Assembly: GCA_035048485.1 (NCBI GenBank)
Contig: CM068584.1
Span: 62,602,420 to 62,666,419 of the forward strand
Reading direction: 5' to 3'
Length of the DNA stretch: 64,000 bases
Origin: Pteria penguin
Lineage: Eukaryota; Mollusca; Bivalvia; Pterioida; Pteriidae
Shown here piece by piece: positions 35,540 through 48,147 of this stretch. The position numbers and the translations under genes were made by a program. How positions within the stretch are numbered: position 1 is the stretch's first letter; each line of letters opens with the position of its first letter. The notes under the pieces are model-generated. The model was not told where the DNA came from and did not search any database. It was given only the letters and a program-made list of their open reading frames with translations.

Positions 35540-36200
35540 AAAAGTAAGTGCCAACTGTTTGCATGCAATCGCCGTCGCCACAACTTTTCCATGTTCAGGA
35601 AGTAAATGCCTACTTTGTAGCCCAAAGACGGTATTAATTCTGCTTGGTATGAGTGCAAATACTGAGGTGGCCCAACCAAAATTTCTACCCATTGGAATGC
35701 CAACAATCTGCTGGGATACCAAACATCACAAAAATATTATATTCTAACATTTGGATGTTTTCTTTTTCTCTCGGAATCAGATTGTTTCTTTACATATCAT
35801 GTATCGCTGTGGCCTAGAACAAGATACCTTATACCTGTCAATTCCATTTTTGTTACAAGAAAGGTTTTGAATATGGATGTAGTTCTATTCTTCAGTTTTT
35901 ATGAGGAATTGTAGTATAACGAGTTGAAAAGTCAAAGATGTGATGATAGTGATATTATTAAAATGGGAGATTCCCGATGCGCTCGAAGTTGCCCGGAATT
36001 CTTCCGGAACCACATCTGATTCACTCAGCTTCTCGAGTAAGCGGAAGTGCAGCATTTATGAAGATCAAGTTTGATTTCTGTTAAAATGTTCATCAGTATA
36101 TATGGAAAGTATATGGAAAGAGTCTTGGTGGAACACTTGGAGGACCCAGCTATGAGTCGATGCTTACATGGAGTTTTATGAATTTTTGGAATCAAAAAAG
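35540..36200 (-). pseudogene. Decayed Penelope-like reverse transcriptase, copy 2
   Basis: On the minus strand QQIVGIPMG (35670-35720) matches KIVGIPMGTN in the better copy at 46.4 kb. Further short matches (a form of CACTTGGAGGACCCAGC, 'gaaaagtcaaagatgtgatgatag') follow the order of that copy to about 36200. There are many indels. Confidence 0.6.
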
Positions 36201-36289
36201 GTACAATAGTTAGAGATCAGATTCATTAGTAGTAATGCCAAATGCGGGTAACCAGATCTCTTCAATTAATACACCATGCCTTATATTGA

Positions 36290-36505
36290 TTGATTTTTGT
36301 TTTACGTCACACCACTAATATTTCAGGTATATGGCGCCCGCATCTGCCTGGTGCGAAGCATACAAATTTTGAGCTTTGCAGCAGACCCAACCGAGGCAGT
36401 GAGGGATCTTTAAAGTGCCTTGCATACCACGACACAGGGCCTCGGTTTTTAGTGTCTCATCCGAAAGACAGGACACCGGCATGACCAGAGCGGGATTGGA
36501 ACCCC
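36290..36505 (-). mobile_element. SINE family B, copy 3 (truncated head)
   Basis: It has the family phrases (CAACCGAGGCAGTGAGGGATC, 'acaccggcatgaccagag') and the same head truncation as copy 2 at 26.5 kb, being its segmental duplicate. Confidence 0.8.
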
Positions 36506-38760
36506 CAGCATGAGCAATGATGAACTTTTCATGAAGTCGAGGAATATTGAAAAAGTATCTTTCTAGTCCTACCAAATATCATTTTGAACAACAGTTAAAA
36601 ATGCAATGATTTTTGGAATGCATTTTATTCATACGGCGATTTGATATTAGAACTGATATTATTGTTGTAGAAATAGACATAACATTGGTTAAATTATTGG
36701 GAATTTTAAATTACTGTGCAGACTGTCATAAAAACCCCGGAGTATTGATGTCTGTTTTGAGGAAATCGGATTCGATTTACCACAAAACCTCCTACCACCC
36801 CCTTGCTTAGATATCTGTTTTCCAGAGAGAAAAATAAAACTCTTATTTTGTTAGTGTTGTTATTTATGGCTCACAAATATTATTTAACGAAATCATTTTT
36901 CAGAATAAATACACTTTACATCGTTACATTTACTTTACTCATGAAAAATACCACATATCCTGTTTTACGACCCTCTACAGCCTTACAGATATTTTTATTT
37001 AGCATTGTGTTCTGATTACAGAGAATAAAAGGACTTCTCAAACTGCATATGGCATACCATCGAGCCATCGTTATAAACCTTGTATATTTTAATATATGAA
37101 AACTTCGTGAACTCTGTTCAATTAAGGAACGACTTGGTTCATGGGGAAGGAACCTTTAAAAATGACAGTCATTCCTTATATGTACAATCCATTTTAAAGG
37201 GTGTTTTTGGGGGGGTTTTTTAGAAATAAAATATCAAATTCCCCGTTATCAAAATGGCAAGGACTGAAGTGGAAAAAGTACCTCCGCCAAGCAATATAAT
37301 GCATGTTTAGAATGTTAAAAATACTCTATCTGTCCTGGTAATTTCTTTAATTGCTCAAAATTAACAGACACATTAATTTCGTTATTACAATTCTTATATT
37401 TAACTTGAGTAAGCCCCGCCTCATTTTATATTACTACGCATGTGATTTGCCATAGGCCGGGTACTGCTTCCATGACCCAAGTTCATGGGCTGATGAACCG
37501 AGTCTGTTTAGCATGGTTCATCTAAGGTATAAGACTAGTATTGTAAATATTTCGATTTGAGAGTGACATGCTTCTGTCCATAAGAAAGCAGCCAAATTGT
37601 GTCGGGTACATCAAAACTTTTTTGTATACATCATCAAAAAATTTAAATGTTTGTTATAAAGCCGACAGCGCCTTTAGTTCAAAAGTTAGAAAATTCAAGA
37701 GAAAGGCAATTAGATTAAACAACCGTATGCAAAGATAATGAGTAGTGAATTAAGTAAATAAGTAAGGAATTCAAAGCGACATTGTGATTATATTTGAAGG
37801 ACATATTAGAAAGATTTCTTAAATACATATTTCTAAAATCGTTAGATTTAATAGTTATATATGTGTGGATTTATTTTTTTTTTCAATGTTGTGAAAAAAG
37901 GACTATCCCTCGAAATCTGCAGTCATCGAATGCACTTATGAAATTTGACACTACTCATCAGGGGATAAACGTAACCGAATTTTTTTACGAGCCATGTGGG
38001 CTCGTAAGACTCACAATCCAATCTACGGGCCCACACCGATTTTTATGAACCCACACTGAAATCATTCAAAGAAAAAGTAATCGTCCAGTTTTGTCGGCGA
38101 TACATTTCGTTTCATGGGAACGGCGAAAAACTTTCGGCAAATAGTGGTAATTCCGGTATTTATATGCACCAGTTGGGAAGTTCTTCGCTTAGCTGTGTTT
38201 ACTCAGGGACGGAATAAGCGTCTAGATGATTCAGATTAGAATTCAACCAGAAAACGGCCGTTTCGTCTTGCAGATTTTTCGTTCGCCACGTGGGTGAGTA
38301 GGAAGTGTTTTATTCGTCTTGGGCGAGTGGGCGAACGTTAAGTTCATTCCCTGCTCATTTTGGAGGCATTGGTCATTTTACTTCAAATTACATTCAAATG
38401 AATTCAATATGTTTGAGAATTACACTCCATTTCCAAAAGATCATTTAAAAGCGCAAACCTGCACGAAAATAAGAATAGTAATACTAACGATAAATAATTA
38501 GGTAAATAAAAACGAAATACTAAAACTAATAATATAATGAAATAATAAAAAAAAAATTATTATTTCACTTACGTCGTAACTGGCATTGACTTCGGCTTTA
38601 GCATCGATAAGTGTCCTCACCATATCAATATCACCATTTGATGCTGCCTTGTGGAGTGGAGTGCTCTCAAACTTCAAAGCAAAAAGTATTATTTAAAAGT
38701 GTTATTTAGTGATACATAATTGTATATATCTCCTTTAATTGTATATACCGATTAGGTTTT
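36300..38760. repeat. Segmental duplication D1, copy b
   Basis: Partner of 26480-28500, with the same order of SINE, spacer and type 1 ankyrin exon. A stretch at about 37550-38350 is not in copy a. Confidence 0.75.
38573..38671 (-). CDS. Ankyrin-repeat exon, type 1 (99 nt, phase 0-0)
   Basis: The acceptor is TTTGAAG|TTTGAG and the donor TACGAC|GTAAGT. The 33 residues FESTPLHKAASNGDIDMV then RTLIDAKAEVNAS form one ankyrin repeat, sister to the 28297 exon (about seven differences). Splice sites are intact. In gene order it lies between the two type 2 exons. Confidence 0.85.
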
Positions 38761-38772
38761 CGAAAAGATGTG

Positions 38773-38794
38773 TAATAATAATAATAATAATGAA

Positions 38795-38865
<71 letters not shown>

Positions 38866-38879
38866 TAATAACAATAATG
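38773..38879. repeat. (AAT)n microsatellite
   Basis: About 105 bp of AAT/TAA repeats with a few interruptions, just upstream (in gene sense) of the ankyrin exon. The poly-Asn and poly-Leu ORFs are artefacts. Confidence 0.97.
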
Positions 38880-38999
38880 TGCCTGTGTTTGTTATAGTGT
38901 TGTCAGAGTTTTGCAGAGTTATCCAGAGTCCTCCATATTTTTCAAAGTTTTCCAGTGTAAACCTCAGAACATATTTTCCCAGAGTCTTTAGATTCTTAT

Positions 39000-39180
39000 T
39001 TTGATGAGGAATGGTAGTATAACGGTTTGAAAAGTAAAAATTTGATGATAGTGATATTATCAAAATAGATAACTATTAAAACAAGTGATTTCGAAATTCC
39101 TCAGAATTCTTTCTGATCCACATTTGTGGAATTTTATATATCTTTGGAAACAAAAATGGGCACGTTGGATTACGTTACTT
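39000..39180 (-). pseudogene. Small Penelope-like RT remnant, copy 3
   Basis: 'gatgaggaatggtagtataacg.gttgaaaagt' and 'gatgatagtgatattat' match 35895-35960, the decayed RT copy. Only about 150 bp remain. Confidence 0.45.
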
Positions 39181-39599
39181 GGAGTAATGTCAACTGAACC
39201 GAAAACTGAATAAGGGGTGTCCAATAACTCTGAAGGAGACAAAAAATATTGTTTTAGAAGGATTATCAGGTACTAAATGATGACAATTCTTTTCTTTAAG
39301 ACAGTAAGTATAACATGCCTTACATACGAAAGTATAAGCGCTCGCTGCCTTGTCAGCATAAGGAATGATGAAATTTTCAAGCATTCGAGAAAGTTCTCCA
39401 AAAATACTTGAGTCATGAAAAAAGTGCCCTTCAGTTCCTACCAAATATCATTATTACCAACTGCTAAAAATGTAGTAATTGTATTGGAATACAATTTATC
39501 ATTAGGTGACTGATGAATTAATATTAAAATTGACATTTATGTTGCAGAAATACACTAAACATTGGTAAAACTACTCGGAATTTTAAATAACTTGACACT

Positions 39600-42500
39600 C
39601 CCATGAAGACCCCAGAATATTGATACCCTATACCGCCAGCCCCCCCCCCCTTTTTTTTTTATAGAACTGTTCGTGTTGTTATTTGTGTCTAGCAGATATT
39701 ATTTAACGAAGTCATTTTTAGTTGGAATACCTTGTTCATTCGTTACATTCAGTATGATCCCTAATCATGGAAAACACCACGATTCCTGCTTTAGGAACCT
39801 GTACAGCAGTATGGAATATTTTAATTAAGCATTGTTTTCTGATTATATCACCGTTTAAATTGCATCTGGAATATAATCGAGCCATGGTTGTAAATCTTGT
39901 ATATTTTAAATACATCTCTGTATCACGTGATAAACCTTTCCAAACAGAAATAAGACGGAAAAAAGGCGCTGCATTTTACATAACTTCAAGTTTCAGAAGT
40001 AATTCCAATATAAACAGGAAAAATATTATGGAATAAAAATGTTACATCAAAAATATACAATGCGACATCAACATGCGCAAAACTTGCTTAACTCGCAGAA
40101 TTAGAACTTAGTGCTCCAATCTGAAAATTCCGACTTACAATCAGAAAGGACGGGGTTTAGAAATACATCATGACTGCAATGGATTGCATATTGGTACATG
40201 CATGTCATCATTTTATAAGCCTACATATCTTCAATGCATTCCTGAATACCTCAATTCACCTTCCTGAACGAAAATAAGACCGAATAAAAGTACGCCATAT
40301 TTTTCAATCTTCATGAACTCTCTTCAATTAGAATCTAAAGTGGTGATATGCTTCTGCCCATAGGAAAACACACAATTGTGTCGGTTATACCAACACCTTG
40401 TACATATTAAATTATCTTTAAATGTTAGTTATAAGTCTGACAGCCCCTTTAGTTTAAAAGGTAAAAAATCCAAGAGAAATGCGTTTCCAAATTGAACTGG
40501 GTCAACCCATCGGTCCAGTTCGATGTGAAAAACGAAGAAACAATTGCATGCAAATATAATGAGTCGCGATTTTGTCAATAACTAAGGAAATCAAAGCGAC
40601 ATCGTAATTATACTGGAAGGACATATCAGTTAACAAACACATATTTCTAAAATCATTCGATTTAATATTAATATATGTGTTGATTTATTACTTTGTTCGA
40701 AGTTGTGAAAAAAAAGAACTAGGTCTTGAAATCTGCAGTCAATGTCATGCACTTATGAAATTTGACACTAATTGTTAGGTACATTTTTAACACTGGACAT
40801 TTACTCGAATAATTTCCGATCCAATATGACTGTTTAAAAATTACACCCTATTTCCAAAAGATCATTTAAAAGCTCAAACCTGCACAAGAGCAGAACATAA
40901 ATAAATATATAAATGATGAAAAAAAAAGAAATAAAACCTGTACATAAATAATTATTACTAATGGATATTGTTTTTGAACAAAAACACATATCTCTTCTTT
41001 CTTATGGATGTGTATCAGAATGGGCCATTTCAAGTCGAAGAATCTGACTAGGATTTTAAAACATAAGAGGAATAAAATCTAAGCTATCGGTACTGTGTAG
41101 AAATAAATGTACAGTAAAGCATGCTCATAATGAAGTTCCAGGGATCACCAAATTTGATTCATTAAAAACGTATTTTGTTAAAAGCGTTGTATTTATAATA
41201 AATTTTTCATAAGGGGTACTAAAACGGACTTGAGCTAAGTTAAGAGTCAAAACATTTGACACCGTTGATATACATTGTATTATATGCTATAAGATTAAAG
41301 TCCATAAGTCAAACAATTTACAAATTACAATTCAGAATCTTCTTTTAAATGACCTTGAAACAGTAATTTTTTTTTAATTTGACCTTTAGAATGCAAATGT
41401 AGGTCAAGGTAAAAAAAACCCCATTATGCCGTGCACCTTGCCTAACTGTAGCCTATTCAGTTCCAAGTATCAAGTTCTTGCCTCAAAGCGATTCAAGTTA
41501 CAGCATGGACAATTCTTTTTTAATTTGACCTTGAGATTGTAAATGTATGTTAAGGTCTTAAATTTTTATGTCGTGCACCTTGCTTCACTATCACCTTTCT
41601 AAGTTCCAAGTTTAATTTCTTACCTTAAAGGGTATTCAAGTTACGGCCTGGGCAATTTTTTTAATGTGATCTTGAGATTGTAAATGTAGGTCAATGTCAA
41701 TTTTTTATGCCATGACCCTTGCCTCAATGTCACCTTTCTATGTTCCCAGTTCTTACCTCAAAGGGTACTCAAGTTACGGCCTGGATTTTTTTTTTTAAAT
41801 TTGATCTTGAGATTGTAAATGAAGGTCAAGGTCAAAACTTTTTATGACATGCACCTTGCTTCACTTTCACCTTTCAAATTTCCAAGTTCTTGCCTCAAAA
41901 GAGATTCAAGTTACAGCCTGGAGAAGTTTTTTATTTGACGTTGACATTGTAAATGTCGGTCAAGGTGACTTTCTTTAATGCCGTGCACCTTGCCTCACTG
42001 TCTCCTTTCCATGTTCCAAGTTCTTACCTCAAAGGTTATTCTAGTTACGGCCTGGACAAGTGATATTTTAATTTAACCTTGAGATTGTAAATATCGGTCT
42101 AGGTCAAACATTTTTATGCAGTGCATCTTGCCTTACTGTCACCTTTCTATGTTCCAAGTTTCAAGTTCTTACCTCTAAGGGTATTCAAGTTATGGCCTGA
42201 AAAAATTGTTTTTAAATTAACCTTGAGATTGTAAATGTAGGTCAAGGTCAAACATTTTAATGCACCTTGCTTCTCTGTTACCTTTCAAAGATTTAAGTTT
42301 TAAGTTCTTACCTCAAAGAGTATTTAAGTTACAACGTGGATATTTTTTTTTAAACTTTGGCCTTGAGATTGTAAATGTAGGTTTAGGTCAAAAATCTTTA
42401 TGTCATGCACTTTGCCTTAGTGCCACTTTTCTATGTTTCATGTTCTTACATTAAAGCGTATTCAATTTACGGTCTGGACAATTTTTCTTTGACCTTGAGA

Positions 42501-43205
42501 TTGTAAATGTAGGTCAAGTTCAAAAATTTTTATGCCGTGCATCTTGCCTCATTGTCTCCTTTCCATGTTCCAAGTTTCAAGTTCTTACCTCAAAGCGTAT
42601 TCAAGTTATGACCTTGACATTTTTTTCTTTGACCTTTGAGATTGTAAATGTAGGTCAAGGTCAAAACATTTTCTACCGTGCATATTTCCTCACTGTCACC
42701 TTTCTATGTTCCAAGTGTCAAGTTTTTATCTCAAAGGGCATTGAAGTCATGGCCGTGACAAAATTTGGATGAAGAAAAAGAAGAACGAGAAGAAGAAGAA
42801 GAAGAAATTGACAAAAAGAATATGTCTCCGCTTTGAAGGAAAGACGTAATAATAATGATACAATAAAATAGGGCATACCATCGGGTGTACTTGTGAGAAG
42901 AGTTTGAAAACAAAATAGAAGACATCTGACAAAGCTATATGATAAAAAGATATTCGATTGGGCTGCAGTTAGGATACTGTTCAGTCTTATTTGTATGTTT
43001 AGAAAAGTTTACCAATTAACTCAGAAATGTATTGAATATACGCAGTGTTTACAATTGGATGACATGCCATGTGACGACAAGCAGTGATACCATACAAGCT
43101 TTGCCTATCTGGGCGAGCTTAGTTCTCCGATCTGTAAGATTCCGAGTAACAGTTAGATTGTACGGAGATGAAGACTGCATTATATATGAAAATGTTTTCA
43201 TATTG
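39600..43205. repeat. Segmental duplication D3, copy b
   Basis: Partner of 31701-35155, about 7.9 kb away and highly similar. It contains the second 138-bp satellite array and no ankyrin exon. Confidence 0.8.
41370..42765. repeat. 138-bp satellite array 2 (about 10 units)
   Basis: Same unit as array 1 (CTTGAGATTGTAAATGTAGG near 41527, 41670, 41803, 42075, 42222, 42360, 42490 and 42630, plus diverged units), one unit longer, and again followed by a GAAGAA tract at 42770-42810. Confidence 0.9.
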
Positions 43206-43846
43206 GTATGTGATCGATTCATCTTTTGTTGTTCAAAATAAAAATAAGAGCGATTTAAGTTTCGCTATATTATACAACTCTGTTTAACTGTAACCGAGAG
43301 TAATGTGCTTTTGTCCAAAAAAGGCACGCAAACCGCGTCTGTTACTCCGAAAGGCATAGAAATGATCACTGCAATCATAGTTGTACAACGTATATTTGTA
43401 TAAAATCGAAACAATTTCAACAAACCGTTAAATGTGATTGCTATCTATTTGCATATTCAATAGTTTCATGGAAATTGTGAAAAAGAACTGCGCCTCCTCA
43501 AAACTGACAGTCAACTCTTCAAAACTGACAGTCAATACATTAGAGTTCTAAACTTTGAAGCTAGTTATTTAGGCGACACTGATCATTAAGTTAATGTCCT
43601 TTGATACAACCTGTCAAAGAGAGAAAACTAGGTTAGGGACTTGCAGACTATTTGGAAACTAGGGTTTTATAGCGCAGTTCTGTAGGAAAGACTAATGGCA
43701 TATAACCGTGAGTACTGGTGAAAACGTAAGAGCAAGGAGCCAAAGTATTGAAAGGTAAATATTGGTATTCAACATAAAAAGATGGATACTTTGGGAAAAT
43801 TATTTTTATACCCCTTCCCACCCTTAACTATGTTTGCCATAGGGTT

Positions 43847-44040
43847 CTTAAACTTCAAAGCAAAAAGTATTATTTAAAAGTGTTATCTAGTGATACATAT
43901 GTGTATATATCTCCTTTAATTTTATATACCGATTAGGCGTTGGAAAAGATTTGTACAAATAATAATAGTAATAATCTGTATTTGTTACATTGTTGTCAGG
44001 GGTTTTGAGAGTCGTCTAAACTAAATCTAAATTGATAGTA
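43847..44040. repeat. Ankyrin-exon flank without its exon
   Basis: AACTTCAAAGCAAAAAGTATTATTTAAAAG and the following 'gtgttatctagtgatacat' match the acceptor side of the 38573 exon, but instead of the exon the sequence runs into gypsy-derived 'tatgtttgccataggg'. This looks like a deletion that removed a fifth ankyrin exon. Confidence 0.65.
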
Positions 44041-44649
44041 TAATATAATATAATGATAAAATAAAACATGGCATACCACGGTGAGTACTGGTGACAGATA
44101 TAGGAATGAATCAGGAGAATAGAAGACTTTTTATTCCTCATTGGTCACTACTACAAAAGGCGTGGGATTTGACGGAAATGACTCAATATTGTCCCAATCA
44201 TTTTAGCTCGCCTGAGCCGAAGGCTCAAGTGCGCTATTGTCATAGTTAGTACGGCGCCCGTTCGTCCGGCGTCTGTCTTCACATCTCTTCACATTAGTGA
44301 CTTTTTCTTTAGAACCGCGGAACTTCACATTATTGACTTTTTCTTAAGTACATCAAATTCTGTTGATGTAACTTGGTATGCACGAAATACTCAAAGTCCC
44401 CTACAAGTGTTATTATTTTTTGACCGGATCCATTGAAAGGTGGCGCCATCATGAGCAAAATTAAGTCACAGAAGGTACCCTCCTTTGAAAAACCGGGGCA
44501 TAAAAAGACAAATTGAATGCATAGGAATTATCTAGACAGATATGTAAAGACGTGTTGTTATTTTTGGTTCCCTTCCGAAATTACATTTTTGATGTTTTTT
44601 CGACTTTTTTTTTTACTTTTGAAATTTCAATGTATAAAAGTGTAATGCT

Positions 44650-44926
44650 TTTGATTGATTGATTGATTGATTTTTAAGTCACACCACGAATATTTCACGT
44701 ATATGGTGACGGCATCTGCCTGATGCGGGGCATACAAATTTTGACCTTTGCAACGGACCCACCCGAAGCAGTGAGGGATCTTTAACGTGCCTTGCATACC
44801 ACGACACGGGGCCTCGGTTTTTACTGTTTCATCCGAAAGACAGAACACCGGCATGACCAGAGCGGGACTCGAACCCCGGCCTCCCAATCAGGATTCCGAC
44901 GCGATACCATTAGGCCACGCCGGCTT
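44650..44926 (-). mobile_element. SINE family B, copy 4, complete
   Basis: (GATT)n tail, family body and the full tRNA-like head (minus strand AAGCCGGCGTGGCCTAATGG, with GGGGTTCGAGTCC). Flanking direct repeats AAAAGTGTAATGCTT / AAAAGTGTTATGCTT show a target duplication of about 15 bp, as made by LINE machinery. Confidence 0.9.
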
Positions 44927-45542
44927 AAAAGTGTTATGCTTCTCATATAATTAATAATGATGACTTCTTATGGACTATTTTAATCATAATTATGGTAAGG
45001 AATATTATTTTGAAAGACTTTTGTCAATAACTCAATTTTTTGATTTTCTATGATTTTTTAAGACTTCCAAAAGAAAGGGGGGGGGGGTTGCCATTTTTCA
45101 CAATTTCAACTTTTTCTGCAAAACTGTTCGAAGTATTTTAACAAATCTTGATAGAAATTAATCACTTATAACCCCTTTAAATTATGTCGTTTTCGTCCAG
45201 ACCTCTTTACAGGTGGCGCCACCAGTCAAAAGTAGGTCACAAAAGAGTAATCTTTTTCTTCATACAGAGACAAACAGAGTGAATAGAAATAATCTGGATG
45301 AATGAATGAAGAAGTCTTGTCATTTTGGTTTCCTTCCAAAATCAAATTTTAGAAATGTTTTCCTAGTTAATTGATGATGATTTCGCATGGACCATTTTGA
45401 TCAGAACTATGGTGAGGAATGTTATTTTGAAAGAATTTTGTCCGTATCTCAATTTTTAACATTTTCTATGAATTTTTGTAGACTTCCAAATGATGGTGAA
45501 TAGGAACGAACAATTCTTCACATTTTTAACTTCTGCTGCTAT

Positions 45543-47073
45543 GTAGTGTTGTAGAGTTCTAGATGTAGAGATGATGGATAAATCCAAACCACAAGTCCAA
45601 ACATCATAAAACCAGAGGACATACAAAATCAGTGAAAATGAAAAACAAATGGAAAATAACAAAATATGTCTACTTGAAGAGCATATGTGAACCCCTGTGA
45701 TGGATTGAGATCAGGTGCTCGGGGAGAGTGAGCATCTCCTGCTTGCTAGCAACACCCGTCACATACCCAGTAGAAAGAGTCAGATCGTGTAAATTCCATA
45801 TGTATTTATATATGGAGAAGTCGAAGTAGGTAACCTTTTAGTATAGAAGGTGTCAAATCTGTGTCAAATGATCGGAATCGGTCTCAGTCCAGAATACCAT
45901 TTAAAAGTCTGGATAACGAGATATCATATGGAGTAATAAGAGTCTCGTAACGACCATGGAATTTCCTCAGTGACGTTGCTAGTCTAGCACATAGATAACC
46001 CTGGCTGAGCAGCTTAACTGAAAGTCGCCTAGCCCTCAGAACAAAGCCACTGTAATTTGAACATGCTCTGGAATAACGTATTAACTGAGATATGAATGCG
46101 CCGTATGCGGGCGATGATGGTATGTTGCTACTTATGAAAGGAAATTTTGTGATAGCGAAATTGAAATCGTCACGTTTGTCATAGAGTGAGGTGTTCAATT
46201 GGCCATTAATGTCGAAAGACAACATAATATCTAAATACGAAGTAGAATTACTACTTTCTGTGGTTTCTTTGACCTCAAGTTCACTTGGATGGATGATGCT
46301 AAGGTAATCCGCGAATGAAGGATTATTATTTGAAAGCAAGTCATCTATATATCTGTAAGTAAAAATGAAGCCAAGAGCCAATTTTTTTTTCCTAGCGAAA
46401 GCAAAGACTGAATGGATTCAGCTTCGTATGAGTAAAGGAATATGTCAGCCAGAAGCGGAGCACAGTTAGTGCCCATTGGAATGCCGACAATTTTTTGAAA
46501 AACTTTACCTCCAACACCACAAAAAATGTTATCGATAAGAAAGTTCAACATCTGGATGACAGCTGTTTCAGTGTATTTATTTTTGGAATCAGAATTTTCA
46601 CTAACAAAGTAAGTTTTATCGTGGCCTATTACTATATATTTGAATTTGCGGCTTCCGTTTTTACTAGTAAATGCATTTTGAATAATTTCCGCTAATCTGT
46701 CTTTTCATTTCTGATGAGGGGTCGAAAAGTCAAAAGACTTGATAGAGTGAATTTTAGTAAAACTTTTTGATTTTAGATTTTCTAACAACTCTTTTGAATT
46801 TTTAAGGATCCACATTTGATTAATTCCACTTCTGGAATATACTGTTTTGCAATATCTATGAAGGCCAGATTTAATTTCTGATAATATTTTTGTGAGTAGC
46901 ATCGATACAGAGTTTTTCGAACACTTCGAGGAACCAGCGATAAAGTGTTGTTTGTAAGGATTTTTGTGCATTTTTGGAATGCAGTACAAATATGGAAGTT
47001 CTAAATTCAATTTATTTGAGTCAATACCAAACGTATTGAGGACAGATTTATGATTCTCGAGTACTTCGTAAGA
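45543..47073 (-). mobile_element. Penelope-like retroelement fragment inserted in repeat E
   Basis: In copy 1 of repeat E, 'cttctgctg' is followed after about 15 bp by CAGATTTTAATGAAACATGG. Here about 1.53 kb intervenes. The insert codes for reverse transcriptase on the minus strand and is 5'-truncated. Confidence 0.75.
45884..47040 (-). pseudogene. Penelope-like reverse transcriptase pseudogene
   Basis: In order on the minus strand: LPYLYCIPKMHKNPYKQHFI and AGSSKCS (near 47000-46900), NQMWILKNSKELLENL, FDFSTP, then a stop near 46705. Next comes FQKIVGIPMGTNCAPLLADI then FLYSYEAES, a frameshift at a T run near 46385, FTYRYIDDLLS with the catalytic Asp pair, SYLDIMLSFDINGQL, LYDKRDDFNF, NIPSSPAYGAFISQLIRYSR and LRKFHGRYE. 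The IPK.HK and R.IDD motifs point to a Penelope-like or related RT rather than an LTR element. No endonuclease is visible. It is broken by one stop and one frameshift. Confidence 0.8.
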
Positions 47074-47591
47074 CAGATTTTAATGAAACATGGTATACAT
47101 GAACTACTATTGGTCCTCTATCAATTTTTCATTTTATTGGTTTATTGATCAACAGATGGTGCCACCATGTCTAAAAATGGGTCTCAGAATGGTACATATA
47201 CCACTTGGTAATTAAAATATGGAGAGTAGCGGTTCAAATCCTGCTGTGGTCAAACATTTTCTTTTCATTTCTTTACACATCCAAATAAGTTTTAGATGTT
47301 TTTCAACACTTAACATATGACATTAAGCCATTTAAAGTTGGATCTGGACAATATTTGAAATAATTGTTGTTCATGACCCAGACTTGAAATCAGTCAACAA
47401 AACGCCCCACCTAAAGAAAATGACAATTTTGTTGCCTTGAATCACATCTTGCAGAGATAGAGCAAATGCTTAACATCAAAATCATCTGAATAGATTTGCA
47501 AAAAAACTGGGTTTTTTTTTTTTATTATTCTGGCCTGAAATAAAATTTGACATATTTTCAACATTTGTGTTGACTTAGACACAGTAATGCA

Positions 47592-47873
47592 TTGGTTGAT
47601 TGATTGATTGATTTTTGTTTTACGTCACACCACGAATATTTCACGTATATGGTGACGGCATCTGCCGGATGCGGGGCATACAAATTTTGACCTTTGCAAC
47701 GGATCCACCCGAAGCAGTGAGGGATCGTTAACGTGCCATGCATACCACGACACGGGGCCTCGGTTTTTACTGTCTCATCCCAAAGACATGACACCGGCAT
47801 GACCAGAGCGGGACTCGAACCTGGCCTCCCGATCAGGAGTCCGACGAGATACCACTAGGTCACGCAGGCTTCA
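47592..47873 (-). mobile_element. SINE family B, copy 5
   Basis: It has a (GATT)n tail, the family body (GGATCCACCCGAAGCAGTGAGG, 'catgacaccggcatgacc') and a mostly intact head. The direct repeat ACAGTAATG on both sides (47580-47589 and 47872-47881) marks the insertion. Confidence 0.85.
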
Positions 47874-48147
47874 CAGTAATGAAAAAATAGATAACTTCCT
47901 CCTTACTGCATTACTGATAATCTAGGTACTCAGGTGAGCGATATAGGCCCACTTGGGCCTCTTGTTGGTTAAAGGATGTTTGTAATATTATACAAAATGT
48001 TTGCCAATGTATGATGCCATATGTCTGTAGACTGACCAAAACTAAGACGGTAATTATATATCATTATTATTTTTCGGTTTTATTACCGATATTTCTATTG
48101 GTGATATGAAACATTTTTTTTATTATTGTAATGATAAGATGACTTAC

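Larger units (their letters stand above)
44206..47966 (+). mobile_element. Dispersed repeat E, copy 2, with three nested insertions
   Basis: It starts GCTCGCCTGAGCCGAAGGCTC and ends GGCCCACTTGGGCCTCTTGTT, as in copy 1. Removing the two SINEs and the RT insertion leaves about the 1.6-kb length of copy 1. Confidence 0.75.

Noticed and set aside
38752..39063. Poly-Leu / poly-Asn ORFs
   Set aside because: Translations of an AAT microsatellite.
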